A stretch of DNA of 64,000 nt from contig NZ_LT627736.1 of the NCBI RefSeq assembly GCF_900102005.1, positions 1,178,001 to 1,242,000 on the forward strand, in the 5' to 3' direction. Under the pieces are notes generated by a model. That model had not been told where the DNA came from and did no database searches. It was given only the letters and a program-made list of their open reading frames with translations. This document shows, one piece after another, positions 53,164 to 64,000 of the stretch. Made by a program: the position numbers and the translations under genes. The stretch is from Microbacterium sp. LKL04. GTDB taxonomy: Bacteria > Actinomycetota > Actinomycetes > Actinomycetales > Microbacteriaceae. How positions within the stretch are numbered: position 1 is the stretch's first letter; the number at the start of each line of letters is the position of its first letter.

Positions 53164-56010
53164 TCAGGCGAAAGCTTCGATCGGGGGGCAGGCGCAGACG
53201 AGGTTGCGATCGCCGTAGGCGTTGTCGATGCGGCGGACGGGCGGCCAATACTTCGTGCGCACGATGCCCGGCACGGGGTACACGGCGGTCTCGCGTGGGT
53301 ACGGGTGCGCCCACTCGCTGGTGATGACGGATGCCGCGGAGTGCGGCGCGTTCACGAGCGGGTTGTCGTTCGCCGGCCACTCCCCCGCCGCGACGGCGTC
53401 GGCCTCGCCGCGGATCGCGATCATCGCCTCGACGAAGCGGTCGAGCTCGGCGAGGTCCTCGGACTCCGTCGGCTCCACCATGAGCGTCCCCGCGACCGGG
53501 AACGACATCGTCGGGGCGTGGAAGCCGTAGTCGATGAGCCGCTTCGCGACGTCGTCGACCGTGATGCCGGTGGCCTCCTTGAGCGGACGCAGGTCGAGGA
53601 TGCACTCGTGCGCGACGAGTCCGCCCTCCCCCGCGTATAGCACCGGGTAGTGGCCCTCGAGGCGGCGGGCGACGTAGTTCGCCGCGAGCACCGCCGCGGC
53701 GGTCGCCTGCCGGAGTCCGTCGGCGCCCATCATCCGCACATATGCCCACGAGATCGGCAGGATGGATGCCGAGCCGTAGGGCGCGGCCGAGACCGGTCCA
53801 CCGTCGAAGACGTGGCCACCGGCATGCTCGGCGCGCTGCGCCATCGGGTGCGACGGCAGGAACGGCGCGAGGTGCGCCTTCGCCGCGACGGGACCCACAC
53901 CGGGTCCGCCACCGCCGTGCGGGATCGCGAACGTCTTGTGCAGGTTCAGGTGCGACACGTCGCCGCCGAGGTCGCCGAAGCGGGCGAACCCGAGCAGGGC
54001 GTTGAGGTTCGCACCGTCGACGTACACCTGGCCGCCGGCCTCGTGCACCGCGCCGGTGATGTCCATGACGTCGTGCTCGTAGACGCCGTGCGTCGACGGG
54101 TACGTGATCATGAGGGCCGCGAGGCTGTCTGCGTGCGTCTCGACCTTGGCGCGCAGATCCGACAGGTCGACGTTGCCGGCCTCGTCGCACGCGACGACGA
54201 CGACCCGCATCCCGGCGAGGACGGCGGATGCCGCGTTGGTGCCATGCGCGGACGACGGGATGAGGCAGACGTCGCGGTGCAGGTCGCCCCGCGAGTGGTG
54301 GTAGCCGCGGATGGCGAGCAGGCCCGCGAGTTCGCCCTGCGAACCGGCATTCGGCTGCAGCGACACCGCGTCGTACCCGGTCACCTCGGCGAGCCACGCC
54401 TCGAGCTGCTCGATCATCACGAGGTACCCGGCGACGTCCTCGGCCGGCGCGAACGGGTGCACCCGCGCGAACTCGGGCCACGACACCGCCGCCATCTCGG
54501 TCGCCGCGTTGAGCTTCATCGTGCAGGACCCGAGCGGGATCATGCCGCGGTCGAGCGCATAGTCGCGGTCGGCGAGCTGCTTCAGGTACCGCATCATGGC
54601 GGTCTCGGAGCGGTGCGTGTTGAAGACGGGATGCGTCAGGTACTCGTCCGTGCGCCGGAGCGACTCGGGCAGGTGGGCGTTCCGGTCCCGCAGCGGCACG
54701 AACACCTTCGACGAGTCGACGCCGAAGACGGACGCCACAGCCTGCAGGTCCGCGACGGTCGTCGTCTCGTCGACCGAGATCCCGACCGAGTCGCTGTCGC
54801 GGAACCACAGCTGGTATCCGCGCCGCCGCGCGTCGGCGACCGTGTCCTCCGCGCGACCCGGCGTGCGGACCACGAGCGTGTCGAAGAACGCCTCGTGCAT
54901 CACGTCCGCCCCGGAGCCGATCAGCCAGTCGCGCAGGAGGGACGCCTTCGCGGTGGTCTCCTCGGCGATCCGGCGCAGGCCGTCGGGACCGTGATAGACG
55001 GCGTACATCGCGGCCATGACGGCCAGCAGCACCTGGGCGGTGCAGATGTTCGACGTCGCCTTCTCGCGACGGATGTGCTGTTCGCGGGTCTGCAGCGACA
55101 GGCGGTAGGCGGGCTGACCCGCGGCATCCATCGACACTCCGACCAGGCGTCCCGGCAGCTGACGCTCGAGACCGGCCCGGACGGCCATGTAGCCGGCGTG
55201 CGGTCCGCCGAAGCCCATCGGCACACCGAAGCGCTGCGTCGTCCCGACGGCGACGTCGGCGCCCATCGACCCCGGCGAGCGGAGAAGGGTGAGCGCGAGG
55301 AGGTCCGCCGCGACGACGACGAGGCCCCTCTGCGCCTGCACGGCGGCGATGACCTCGGACGGGTCCCAGACCCGCCCGGTCGCGCCGGGGTACTGCACGA
55401 AGGCACCGAACGCATCGGGGACCTCGCTGAAGTCGGTCTCGACGATCTCCACGCCGACGGCGGCGGCGCGGTGGTGCAGCAGCGCCTTCGTCTGCGGCAT
55501 CGCATCCGCGTCGACGAGGAACACGTCCGACGCGGACTTCGAGGCGCGTCGGGCCACCAGCATCCCCTCGACGACGGCCGTGGACTCGTCGAGCATCGAC
55601 GCGTTCGCCGTCGCGAGCCCGGTGAGGTCGGTCACCATCGTCTGGAAGTTGATGAGCGCCTCGAGGCGGCCCTGCGAGATCTCGGGCTGGTACGGCGTGT
55701 AGGCCGTGTACCAGGACGGGTTCTCCAGGACGTTCCGCTGGATGACCGACGGCGTCAGCGTGTCGTAGTAGCCGAGGCCGATCATCGCGCGCGCCGCACG
55801 GTTCTGCGATGCGAGGTCGCGGAGCTCGGCGAGGGCCTCGGCCTCGGTCGCCGCGGGCGGGATGATGCTCTCGCCCGCGGCGACGTGGATCGCGTCGGGG
55901 ACGGCCGTGTCGACGAGCGCCTCGACGGAATCGCGCCCGAGGACGCGGAGCATCTCGGCCTGTGCGGCCGCGTCCGTGCCGATGTGGCGGCTCTGGAAGG
56001 CCGAGCTCAC
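53164..56010 (-). CDS. gcvP: Glycine dehydrogenase (decarboxylating), P protein
   Basis: A 948-residue single-chain P protein of the glycine cleavage system, which decarboxylates glycine and passes the aminomethyl group to lipoyl-GcvH. Landmarks are [43 protein letters not shown], and in the second half [34 protein letters not shown] and the PLP lysine in [21 protein letters not shown] 56010 overlaps the gcvH stop as GTGA. It is last in the sdaA-gcvT-gcvH-gcvP operon. Confidence 0.96.
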   Translation of the reverse strand: MSSAFQSRHIGTDAAAQAEMLRVLGRDSVEALVDTAVPDAIHVAAGESIIPPAATEAEALAELRDLASQNRAARAMIGLGYYDTLTPSVIQRNVLENPSWYTAYTPYQPEISQGRLEALINFQTMVTDLTGLATANASMLDESTAVVEGMLVARRASKSASDVFLVDADAMPQTKALLHHRAAAVGVEIVETDFSEVPDAFGAFVQYPGATGRVWDPSEVIAAVQAQRGLVVVAADLLALTLLRSPGSMGADVAVGTTQRFGVPMGFGGPHAGYMAVRAGLERQLPGRLVGVSMDAAGQPAYRLSLQTREQHIRREKATSNICTAQVLLAVMAAMYAVYHGPDGLRRIAEETTAKASLLRDWLIGSGADVMHEAFFDTLVVRTPGRAEDTVADARRRGYQLWFRDSDSVGISVDETTTVADLQAVASVFGVDSSKVFVPLRDRNAHLPESLRRTDEYLTHPVFNTHRSETAMMRYLKQLADRDYALDRGMIPLGSCTMKLNAATEMAAVSWPEFARVHPFAPAEDVAGYLVMIEQLEAWLAEVTGYDAVSLQPNAGSQGELAGLLAIRGYHHSRGDLHRDVCLIPSSAHGTNAASAVLAGMRVVVVACDEAGNVDLSDLRAKVETHADSLAALMITYPSTHGVYEHDVMDITGAVHEAGGQVYVDGANLNALLGFARFGDLGGDVSHLNLHKTFAIPHGGGGPGVGPVAAKAHLAPFLPSHPMAQRAEHAGGHVFDGGPVSAAPYGSASILPISWAYVRMMGADGLRQATAAAVLAANYVARRLEGHYPVLYAGEGGLVAHECILDLRPLKEATGITVDDVAKRLIDYGFHAPTMSFPVAGTLMVEPTESEDLAELDRFVEAMIAIRGEADAVAAGEWPANDNPLVNAPHSAASVITSEWAHPYPRETAVYPVPGIVRTKYWPPVRRIDNAYGDRNLVCACPPIEAFA

Positions 56011-56387
56011 GCGTCGCCGCCCGTCAGCGCGACGTAGGCGTCGCGGTCGAGGAGGTCTCCGGTGGGCGCGCCGTCGACCTTGATCTTGACGAGCCAGGCG
56101 TCGAACGCGCCGGCGTTGACCGAGGACGGGTCGTCGACGACGGCGTCGTTGATCTCGACGACCTCGCCGGTCAGCGGCGCGTAGAGCTCGCCGACGGACT
56201 TGGTCGACTCGATCTCGCCGCAGGTGTCGCCGGCGGTGACAGCGGTGCCCACGGCGGGGAGCTCGACGAAGACGACGTCACCGAGCTTCTCGGCGGCGTA
56301 ATCGGTGATGCCGACGGTCGCGACGTCGCCGTCGAAGGCGATCCACTCGTGCTCGGCGGTGTAGGAGAGGGCGGTGAGGTCGGTCAT
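56007..56387 (-). CDS. gcvH: Glycine cleavage system H protein
   Basis: A 126-residue lipoyl carrier. The lipoylated lysine is in [35 protein letters not shown] and [16 protein letters not shown] are family landmarks. It shuttles the aminomethyl group between GcvP and GcvT. ATG 56387 overlaps the gcvT stop as ATGA, and its stop overlaps gcvP. Confidence 0.96.
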   Translation of the reverse strand: MTDLTALSYTAEHEWIAFDGDVATVGITDYAAEKLGDVVFVELPAVGTAVTAGDTCGEIESTKSVGELYAPLTGEVVEINDAVVDDPSSVNAGAFDAWLVKIKVDGAPTGDLLDRDAYVALTGGDA

Positions 56388-57502
56388 TTCTGTCTCCGGT
56401 AGAAGGGCAGGGCGGTGACGGTCGCGGGGATGCGGGTCCCCCGGACGTCGATGGTCAGTTCGGTGCCCTCAGCGGATGCCGAGGGGTGGATGAGGGCCAT
56501 CGCGACGGGATGGCCGAGGGTCGGGCTGAGGGCTCCCGAGGTGATCTCGCCGACGGTGTCGTCCCCGGAGAGCACGGCGTAGCCGGCGCGTCCGGCGCGG
56601 CGGCCCTCCGCGACGAGCCCCACGAGGACTGGAGCGCCGTCGAGGTCCCGGGCGGCGAGGCCGTCCTTGCCGACGAACTCCTCCTTGTCCGTGACGACGA
56701 CGCGACCGAGGCCCGCCTGTGCGGGGGCGATGTCTCGCGAGAGCTCGTGGCCGTAGAGCGGCATCCCGGCCTCGAGGCGGAGCGTGTCGCGGGCGGCGAG
56801 CCCGGCCGGCACGAGCCCGTGCGCGGCGCCCGCCTCGGTGACGGCCTCCCAGAGAGCCGCGGCGGTCTCGTTCGGGACCATGAGCTCGAAGCCGTCCTCG
56901 CCGGTGTACCCGGTGCGGGCGACGAACAGGCTCCGGTCCTGGAACGAGCCGAGCGCCCAGGAGTAGTAGGTCATGTCGGCGAGGGCGGGGTCGACGCCCG
57001 CGATCCCCGCGGTCGACTCCAGGATGCCGCGGGCCGCGGGGCCCTGCACGGCGATGAGCGACATCCGGTCCGTGAGGTCCTGGATGCGGGCATCGCCCGG
57101 GTCGACGGCCGCGAAGGCGGCTGCGACGTCTGCGCGATTGCCGGCGTTGGAGATGACGATGAACTCGTCGTCCGTGATCCGGTACACGATGACGTCGTCG
57201 ACGATGCCGCCATCCGCGGCGAGGACGAGGGAGTACTTCGCCTTCCCCACCTTCATCGAGGAGATCCGTCCGGCCAGTGCCCGGTCGAGGTACCCGGCGG
57301 CATCCGCCCCTTCGATGCGGAACTCCGCCATGTGCGAGATGTCGAAGATCCCGGCGGCGCTGCGCACCGCATGATGCTCGGCGAGGTCCGACGTGTAGCG
57401 GACGGGCATGAGCCAGCCGCCGAAGTCGGTGAAGGACGCGCCGAGCCGCTCGTGCAGCTCGTGCAGCGGCGATCGCCGCGGCTCGGTCGTGGTCTCGGTC
57501 AT
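56384..57502 (-). CDS. gcvT: Aminomethyltransferase, T protein
   Basis: A 372-residue folate-dependent T protein that releases ammonia and makes methylene-tetrahydrofolate. Landmarks are [59 protein letters not shown] and [21 protein letters not shown] 57502 is used; upstream GTG/ATG codons (for example ATG 57520) run into sdaA. It begins 11 bp after the sdaA stop. Confidence 0.95.
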   Translation of the reverse strand: MTETTTEPRRSPLHELHERLGASFTDFGGWLMPVRYTSDLAEHHAVRSAAGIFDISHMAEFRIEGADAAGYLDRALAGRISSMKVGKAKYSLVLAADGGIVDDVIVYRITDDEFIVISNAGNRADVAAAFAAVDPGDARIQDLTDRMSLIAVQGPAARGILESTAGIAGVDPALADMTYYSWALGSFQDRSLFVARTGYTGEDGFELMVPNETAAALWEAVTEAGAAHGLVPAGLAARDTLRLEAGMPLYGHELSRDIAPAQAGLGRVVVTDKEEFVGKDGLAARDLDGAPVLVGLVAEGRRAGRAGYAVLSGDDTVGEITSGALSPTLGHPVAMALIHPSASAEGTELTIDVRGTRIPATVTALPFYRRQK

Positions 57503-57513
57503 GCCGTCTCCGC

Positions 57514-58878
<1,365 letters not shown>

Positions 58879-58917
58879 CGCGGTGAGCGAGCGGGTGGGT
58901 GTGACGGTGGGAACAAC

Positions 58918-58955
58918 GGAACTCCTGACGGCGCAGCGGGATGCGGGTGAGTTCC
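58918..58955 (-). other. Expression-platform hairpin between riboswitch and sdaA
   Basis: On the minus strand GGAACTC (58949-58955) and GAGTTCC (58918-58924) pair perfectly around a 24-nt GC-rich loop. The left arm directly follows aptamer 2 and overlaps its GGGGGAGGA purine run, so it could switch structure with glycine. Confidence 0.5.
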
Positions 58956-58957
58956 TC

Positions 58958-59126
58958 CCCCTCTGTCATCGGCCTGAGAGATTTCACGGGCGGTGCCCGC
59001 TTGCCCCGTCGGCGGGCACCCGAAGGTGCCGCTTTTCAGAGTGACCATGTCGGCTCGGTACGGGGGCCTGAGAGATTCCGGGGAGGGATTGCTCCTTCGG
59101 CAGCCACGAGGGCTTCTCCCGAGCAG
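58958..59126 (-). promoter_or_regulatory. Tandem glycine riboswitch
   Basis: Two glycine aptamers lie on the minus strand. Aptamer 1 (59124-59053) has P1 GCTCGGG/CCGAGC, GCCGAAGGAGCAA and CCCGGAATCTCTCAGGC. Aptamer 2 (about 59043-58961) has ACTCTGAAAAGCG, CGCCGACGGGGCAAGC, AAATCTCTCAGGC and a closing ACAGAG. This matches the known tandem glycine class that usually turns on gcv operons when glycine is high. It lies 80 nt upstream of sdaA. Confidence 0.93.
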
Positions 59127-59158
59127 ACGCGATGGTCCGGTGTGCGATTGTGAGCGCG

Positions 59159-59164
59159 AGCCTA
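59159..59164 (-). promoter_or_regulatory. -10 hexamer TAGGCT of the glycine riboswitch operon
   Basis: It lies 35 nt before aptamer 1; transcription would start near 59152. It stands 30 bp past the stop of the marP-like gene. Confidence 0.45.
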
Positions 59165-59193
59165 TCACCGGCCCCCGCAGCGCCGATACGGCC

Positions 59194-60363
59194 TCAGCGC
59201 GCGCATTTCCCGGACGACACGGTCGCCGCGTCGGCCGAGACCTCGAGCGCAGGCTGGAGTTCCTCCGTCGTCATGGCGTACCCGCGCGTCGCGTCGTCCT
59301 GCCCCCGCGCGAAGACGAGGCCGGTCACTTCGCCCTTCGCCGTCAGCAGCGGGCCACCGGAGTTGCCCGGGCGCACGTCCGCCTCGAGCGCGTAGATCTC
59401 ACGGGGCTGCGAGCTGTCCTCGTAGATGTCCGACACGATCGCGTTCCCCACCGAGAGGACGTACGCCGAGGTGCTCGTGAAGGGTCCGCCGAGGGGGTAG
59501 CCCTGGACGGCGACCGGCGTGCCGGCCGCGACGTCGCCCACGATGGGCAGTGGCCGCGCGTCGAGACCGGCGACGCTGATCACGGCGATGTCATCGATCG
59601 GATCGAAGTAGACGACGCGTCCCTCCTCGGCATCCCGACCCGGGAGCTCGACGAGCGGGGTGTCGACGCCCGCCACGACGTGGGCGTTCGTGACGACGAG
59701 GTCGTTCGCGACGACGAACCCCGACCCGGTCAGCGACGCTCCGCAGGCGTACGCGTTGCCGCTGATGCGGGCGACGGATGCCGCGGCCCGCTCGAGCTGC
59801 GGATCGTCGAGCGACACCGGGGGCGCCGTGGGCTCGACCTCGGGTGCCAGCAGGTCGCCGACGCGCGGGATGCCCTCGTCGACGATGAAGCCGCGGAGCT
59901 CGGCGAGCGCGGAATCGACCGCGGGTGGGGTGATCGCGTCGATGGCGCCCAGCACGCGGGAGGACGCCACGGCGGGAGCGACCACCGGCATCCCGGACCC
60001 GACGATCGCACCGCTCGCGAGGAGGAGGACGATGGCGGCGGCGACCGTGTTCACGAGCCCGCCGAGGATCCGATCGAGGGGCGCGAGCTTCGCGCGGTCG
60101 ACCCCACGGCGCAGGCGCGCGCCGACGGCGGTTCCGATCGAGGCGAGAATGACGACGATCCCGAGGGCGATGATCGCGAGGACGAGGCTGCGGTACTCCC
60201 AGCCGGCGAAGGTGGGCGCGATGACGGGCGTGAGCCAGACCGCGATCACCGCGCCGAGGATGATGCCGACGAGGGTCCCCGCCGTCGCGACGAGGCCGCG
60301 CAGCAGCCCGCCGAACAGTGCCGCGATGAGCACGAGCACGACGATGATGTCGACGACGAGCAC
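59194..60363 (-). CDS. MarP-like membrane serine protease (CvpA/trypsin fusion)
   Basis: A 389-residue protein with four CvpA/colicin-V-production-like membrane helices (about 5-115) and an outside trypsin-like domain. The triad is visible: His228 in TNAHVV, Asp257/258 in PIDDIAVI and Ser335 in RPGNSGGPL. Cys207 and Cys387 correspond to the redox-sensitive disulfide known in mycobacterial MarP, which protects against acid. GTG 60363 follows GGGAGG. It is divergent from nrtR. Confidence 0.9.
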   Translation of the reverse strand: MLVVDIIVVLVLIAALFGGLLRGLVATAGTLVGIILGAVIAVWLTPVIAPTFAGWEYRSLVLAIIALGIVVILASIGTAVGARLRRGVDRAKLAPLDRILGGLVNTVAAAIVLLLASGAIVGSGMPVVAPAVASSRVLGAIDAITPPAVDSALAELRGFIVDEGIPRVGDLLAPEVEPTAPPVSLDDPQLERAAASVARISGNAYACGASLTGSGFVVANDLVVTNAHVVAGVDTPLVELPGRDAEEGRVVYFDPIDDIAVISVAGLDARPLPIVGDVAAGTPVAVQGYPLGGPFTSTSAYVLSVGNAIVSDIYEDSSQPREIYALEADVRPGNSGGPLLTAKGEVTGLVFARGQDDATRGYAMTTEELQPALEVSADAATVSSGKCAR

Positions 60364-60451
60364 GGCGGGCCTCCCTTGACGAGTCCGCCCGGGAGAGCCG
60401 GCGGTTCCTCGTGATCAGCGTAGGACGCGCCCCCTGGGAAGTCGGTTCGTG

Positions 60452-60481
60452 TTGCCGTTCTTGTCACCTTGACTCTAAGAT
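60452..60481 (+). promoter_or_regulatory. nrtR-nadAB promoter
   Basis: -35 TTGCCG (60452-60457) and -10 TAAGAT (60476-60481) with an 18-bp spacer. Confidence 0.4.
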
Positions 60482-60511
60482 CGGAGCAGCACTTAAGGTC
60501 ATCATGACAAG
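60460..60511 (+). promoter_or_regulatory. Candidate NrtR operator region
   Basis: Two nested inverted repeats surround the promoter: CTTGTCA (60460-60466) with TGACAAG (60505-60511), perfect; and ACCTTGACT (60466-60474) with ACTTAAGGT (60491-60499), 7 of 9. Autoregulation by the adjacent regulator is inferred. Confidence 0.4.
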
Positions 60512-61181
60512 AACACTGCCTTCCTCCCCCATCGGCGTCGCCGTGTCGACGGTCATCTTCCGCCTGCGGCGGGATGCCGACGATGCGCGCATAGAGCTGC
60601 CGCTCGTGCGTCGGACGCGCGACCCGCCTGAAGGCCAGTGGGCCCTGCCGGGCGGGTGGGTCGACCCTGCCGAGAACGTCGAGGCGACGGCATCCCGCAC
60701 CCTCGCGGAGACCACCGGACTGGCACCGAGCTACCTCGAACAGCTGTACGCCTTCGGGGACGTCGGGCGCTCCCCCGGCCGCGTCGTGTCGATCGTCTAC
60801 TGGGCGCTCGTGCGCGAGGACGTCACCGAAGCGACCCAACAGCACAACGTCGCCTGGTTCGACGCCACGGCCCTGCCGGAGCTGGCCTTCGACCATAACC
60901 ACATCGTCGACTACGCCCTGTGGCGGCTGCGGAACAAGGTGGGCTACAGCCGCATCGCCCACGGCTTCCTCCCCGACCGCTTCACCCTCGCCGAACTCCG
61001 CGAGGTCTACGAGGCGATCCTCGGCCGGCGTCTCGACCCCGCGAACTTCCGCCGCCAGGTGGAGGGCTCGGGGACCCTCATCCCCACCGATGACTTCCGC
61101 ACCGGCAGCCACCGGCCCGCCCGCCTCTACCGCTACAACCAGGACGTCGAGTTGGCCGAGCGCGGCCCGCTCCCACAGTGA
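60504..61181 (+). CDS. nrtR: NrtR-type NAD metabolism regulator (Nudix fold + winged helix)
   Basis: A 225-residue protein: an ADP-ribose-pyrophosphatase-like Nudix domain (about 8-150) and a C-terminal winged-helix domain (SRIAHGFLPDRFTLAELREVY, NFRRQVEGSGTLIPTDD). The Nudix box is broken: RTLAETTG stands where REUxEExG is expected, so it should sense NAD derivatives such as ADP-ribose without hydrolysing them, as in known NrtR repressors. Position directly before nadA-nadB supports the call. ATG 60504 has AAGG close upstream. Confidence 0.85.
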   Translation: MTRTLPSSPIGVAVSTVIFRLRRDADDARIELPLVRRTRDPPEGQWALPGGWVDPAENVEATASRTLAETTGLAPSYLEQLYAFGDVGRSPGRVVSIVYWALVREDVTEATQQHNVAWFDATALPELAFDHNHIVDYALWRLRNKVGYSRIAHGFLPDRFTLAELREVYEAILGRRLDPANFRRQVEGSGTLIPTDDFRTGSHRPARLYRYNQDVELAERGPLPQ

Positions 61182-61196
61182 AGGACCCGAACCGAC

Positions 61197-62525
61197 ATGA
61201 GCGCCACCCCCGTCACCCTGCAGCCCCGCCCGATCGATCCCCGTCCCATAGATCCCAGCGTCGATCACGAGATCCAGGCGATCGTCGCCGGCGAGACCAC
61301 CGCCGAGACGTGCAACACCGACCTCGCCGCCGGACCCTGGACCTTCGACACCCGCCCCGGCTACGGACCCGGCTCGTCGATGGGCGACGTCATCCCCACG
61401 GGCGCGCCCCGACAGGGGCAGCTGCCCGCCGAGTACCGCGAGGCGGACGAGTCAGAGCTCGCCGCGCGCATCGTCGCGGCGAAACAGACCCTCGGCGAGC
61501 GCGTCGTCGTACTCGGGCACTTCTACCAGCGCGAAGAGGTCGTCACCCACGCGGACTACGTCGGTGACAGCTTCCAGCTCGCGAACGCCGCCCTCGAGCA
61601 CCCCGACGCCGAGGCGATCGTCTTCTGCGGCGTGCACTTCATGGCCGAGACCGCCGATCTCCTCTCCCGCCCCGAACAGGCGGTCATCCTGCCCAACCTC
61701 GCCGCAGGCTGCTCGATGGCCGACATGGCCGACATCGACCAGGTCGAGGAGTGCTGGGAGCAGCTCGCCGATGTCTACGGCGACATGGACACTCCGGATG
61801 CCGAGGGGTTGCTCCCGGTCATCCCCGTGACGTACATGAACTCGTCCGCCGCGATCAAGGGCTTCGTCGGCCGCCACGGCGGGATCGTCTGCACCTCGTC
61901 GAATGCACGGACCGTCCTCGAGTGGGCCTTCGCCCGGGGACGTCGTGTGCTCTTCTTCCCCGATCAGCACCTCGGCCGCAACACGGCGAAGGCCATGGGC
62001 GTCCCCCTCGAGCAGATGCCGATGTGGAATCCGCGAAAAGCGCTCGGCGGATCGACCGAGAGCGAGCTCGCCGACGCCCGCGTGATCCTCTGGCACGGCT
62101 TCTGCTCGGTGCACCGCCGGTTCACGGTCGACCAGATCGCCGCCGCGCGGACGGATCACCCGGGCGTCCGGGTGATCGTGCACCCCGAATGCCCGATGGA
62201 CGTCGTCGACGCGGCGGACGAAGCGGGCTCGACGGACGACATCCGGAAGGCCATCGCCGCGGCCACCGAGCCCACGACATTCGCGATCGGCACCGAGATC
62301 AACCTCGTCCAGCGTCTGGCGGCGCAGTTCCCGCAACACGAGATCTTCTGCCTCGACCCGGTCGTCTGCCCGTGCTCGACGATGTACCGGATCCACCCGG
62401 GCTACCTCGCCTGGATCCTCGAAGGGCTCGTCGCCGGCGAGGTGCGCAACCGCATCACGGTGCCGGCCGACGTCGCCCAGCCGGCGCGCGTCGCCCTCGA
62501 GCGGATGCTGGCGGCCAAGCCGTGA
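61197..62525 (+). CDS. nadA: Quinolinate synthase
   Basis: A 442-residue NadA that condenses iminoaspartate with dihydroxyacetone phosphate to quinolinate, using a 4Fe-4S cluster. Cluster Cys candidates are VFCGVHFMAETA, HPECPMDVV and DPVVCPCSTMYRIHP. GHFYQREEV and NLAAGCSMADM are family landmarks. It starts 15 bp after nrtR and overlaps nadB by 4 bp. The N-terminal ~90 residues are longer than in E. coli, typical of Actinobacteria. Confidence 0.95.
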   Translation: MSATPVTLQPRPIDPRPIDPSVDHEIQAIVAGETTAETCNTDLAAGPWTFDTRPGYGPGSSMGDVIPTGAPRQGQLPAEYREADESELAARIVAAKQTLGERVVVLGHFYQREEVVTHADYVGDSFQLANAALEHPDAEAIVFCGVHFMAETADLLSRPEQAVILPNLAAGCSMADMADIDQVEECWEQLADVYGDMDTPDAEGLLPVIPVTYMNSSAAIKGFVGRHGGIVCTSSNARTVLEWAFARGRRVLFFPDQHLGRNTAKAMGVPLEQMPMWNPRKALGGSTESELADARVILWHGFCSVHRRFTVDQIAAARTDHPGVRVIVHPECPMDVVDAADEAGSTDDIRKAIAAATEPTTFAIGTEINLVQRLAAQFPQHEIFCLDPVVCPCSTMYRIHPGYLAWILEGLVAGEVRNRITVPADVAQPARVALERMLAAKP

Positions 62526-64000
62526 CCAGCGTCGTCGTGGTCGGCTCGGGCATCGCCGGGTTGACCGCCGCACTCCACGCGGATGCCGGTGGCTCGACGG
62601 TCACGATCGTCACCAAGAGCGAGCTCGCCGAAGCCAACACACGGTACGCGCAGGGCGGCATCGCGGGCGCGCTCTCCCCCGACGACCGGACGATCGACCA
62701 CGCGCACGACACCCTCGTCGCGGGGGCTGGACTCGCCGATCCGGGCGCCGTCGACGTCCTCGTCACGGAAGGTCCGGACCGCATCCGGGACCTCATCGCC
62801 GCCGGCGTGCAGTTCGATCGGGACGCTGACGGCACGCTCCGCGCGGGACTCGAGGGAGCGCACTCGTTCCCCCGCATCCTGCACGCCGGGGGCGATGCCA
62901 CCGGTGCCGAGATCGAGCGCGCACTCGTCGAGCAGATCCGCCGGAGCGGCATCCGTGTCCTCGAGCACTGCTTCGTGACCGACCTGGTCCGCCGGGGCGG
63001 ACGTGTCGTCGGTGTGGACATCCTCGGCGGCGAGCGCATCGAGGCGGACGCCGTCATCCTCGCGACGGGTGGCGCAGGCCGGCTGTTCGCCCACTCGACC
63101 AACCCCGCCGTGGCGACCGGTGACGGCATCGCCCTCGCCGCCAGGGCGGGCGCTGCCGTCCAGGACCTCGAGTTCGTGCAGTTCCACCCCACGGTGCTCG
63201 CCACGGGCGACGCGTTCCTCGTCTCGGAGGCCGTGCGCGGTGAGGGCGCGGTCCTCCGCGACGAGAGCGGACGCCGATTCGCCGTCGACGTCCACCCGGA
63301 CGGCGAACTGGCGCCCCGCGACGTCGTCGCCCGCGCGATCACGGCCGCCATGGCGCGCCAGGGCGGACGACCCGTCCTCCTCGACGCCGCGGCGGTCCAC
63401 AACCCCGACCCCGACGAGCGAGCACGGTTCCTCGCCGCCCGGTTCCCCACCATCGACGCCGCCGTCCGCTCGCGCGGGCTCGACTGGGCGCGCGAGCCGA
63501 TCCCCGTCACACCGGCCGCCCACTACCTGATGGGCGGCGTGGTCACCGACCTCGATGGCCGCACCGACGTCCCGGGCCTGTACGCGGTCGGCGAGGTCGC
63601 GCGGACCGGAGTCCACGGGGCGAATCGTCTCGCGTCGAACTCCCTGCTCGAGGGCGCCGTCTTCGGCGCCCGTGCCGGTCATGCCGCGGCCACAGACGGT
63701 GCGGCGTGGCCCGTGCACGCCGGCGCCCCGACTGTCCGCGAGACGGCGGCCGACGGCATCCCGCACCCGCCCTTCAGCCGGCACGCACTGCAGGAGCTCA
63801 TGTGGGCGGATGCCGGCGTGACGCGCGATGGCGACGGTCTTCGCCGTGCGGCACGCACCCTCGCCGCGTGGCGCGGCTCCGCCACGCCGCCGGTGACCCT
63901 GCCGGAGCACGAGGACGCGAACCTCCTGCTCGTCGCGGAGCTCATGGTCGCCGCCGCGCTCGCGCGGACCGGCTCGGTGGGTTCCCACCAGCGCACGGAC
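62522..64000 (+). CDS. nadB: L-aspartate oxidase (cut by window end)
   Basis: The first 493 codons of NadB, which oxidises aspartate to iminoaspartate for NadA. The FAD-binding VVVVGSGIAGLTAALHA is at the N-terminus. ANTRYAQGGIAGALSPDD, LATGGAGRLFAHSTNP, EFVQFHPTVL, PAAHYLMGGVVTDLDGRT and GVHGANRLASNSLLEGAVFG are family segments. GTG 62522 overlaps the nadA stop as GTGA. nadC probably follows outside the window. Confidence 0.95.
   Translation, partial: MTSVVVVGSGIAGLTAALHADAGGSTVTIVTKSELAEANTRYAQGGIAGALSPDDRTIDHAHDTLVAGAGLADPGAVDVLVTEGPDRIRDLIAAGVQFDRDADGTLRAGLEGAHSFPRILHAGGDATGAEIERALVEQIRRSGIRVLEHCFVTDLVRRGGRVVGVDILGGERIEADAVILATGGAGRLFAHSTNPAVATGDGIALAARAGAAVQDLEFVQFHPTVLATGDAFLVSEAVRGEGAVLRDESGRRFAVDVHPDGELAPRDVVARAITAAMARQGGRPVLLDAAAVHNPDPDERARFLAARFPTIDAAVRSRGLDWAREPIPVTPAAHYLMGGVVTDLDGRTDVPGLYAVGEVARTGVHGANRLASNSLLEGAVFGARAGHAAATDGAAWPVHAGAPTVRETAADGIPHPPFSRHALQELMWADAGVTRDGDGLRRAARTLAAWRGSATPPVTLPEHEDANLLLVAELMVAAALARTGSVGSHQRTD

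Noticed and set aside
53650..56037. 795-aa open frame on the + strand
   Set aside because: It is antisense to gcvP, with no domain.

Overview
The window is 64 kb of high-GC, densely coding chromosome with almost no non-coding space. Gene content and order point to an actinobacterium of the Microbacteriaceae, most likely Microbacterium or a close relative (inference from composition and families, not a database match). Supporting signs are adnAB in place of recBCD, a PDZ-Lon protease next to a UPF0182 protein, DUF2342, DUF3107 and DUF3117 proteins, succinylase-type diaminopimelate genes, a TatB-type protein, and many genes whose only promoter-like element is a TANNNT hexamer 6-7 nt before the start codon (leaderless transcripts). 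No tRNA, rRNA, insertion sequence, prophage or CRISPR array was seen. This looks like core chromosome rather than an island.

Layout. 1-17.6 kb: a block resembling the mycobacterial UPF0182/PDZ-Lon/DUF2342/uvrD2/nudC/adnB/adnA/DUF3107/ferritin-like/DEAD-helicase neighbourhood, with an orphan ThiF-like (RiPP-cyclodehydratase-type) protein and a phosphotransferase-fold protein that has lost its catalytic loop. 17.6-24.2 kb: PHP phosphoesterase, EEP-family phosphatase/nuclease, Xaa-Pro aminopeptidase, gamma-glutamyltransferase, alpha/beta hydrolase and a membrane stress protein with GERVDP repeats. 24.2-28.6 kb: a coupled trio (PRC/MgtE-N/CBS protein, DUF1003 membrane protein, Mrp ATPase), then TatB, an O-methyltransferase and DUF3117. 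28.6-38.5 kb: dapE/dapD divergent pair and dapC (lysine and peptidoglycan precursor), a PIG-V-like mannosyltransferase, SHOCT protein, citrate synthase, ferredoxin, AzlCD exporter and TypA. 38.6-50.7 kb: two complete oligopeptide/dipeptide ABC transporters, with the binding-protein gene last in one and first in the other. 50.9-53.1 kb: CPBP protease and an AbiEi/nuclease-like hypothetical gene flanked by three copies of a ~73-bp palindromic repeat. 53.2-59.1 kb: sdaA-gcvT-gcvH-gcvP behind a tandem glycine riboswitch. 59.2-64 kb: MarP-like acid-resistance protease and the nrtR-nadA-nadB operon, cut by the window end.

How it works together. The left block is DNA repair (AdnAB end resection, UvrD2), nucleotide clean-up (NudC) and envelope proteolysis. 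The middle supplies meso-diaminopimelate, TCA-cycle entry and Fe-S/Tat functions. The right block imports peptides, degrades glycine and serine under glycine control, and makes NAD under an NrtR-type regulator. The items most worth following are the palindromic repeat family around the AbiEi-like gene, the orphan ThiF-like protein whose gene overlaps uvrD2 by 152 bp, the PRC/MgtE-N/CBS-DUF1003-Mrp cassette, and the 11-bp box shared by the gltA and DUF3117 promoters.
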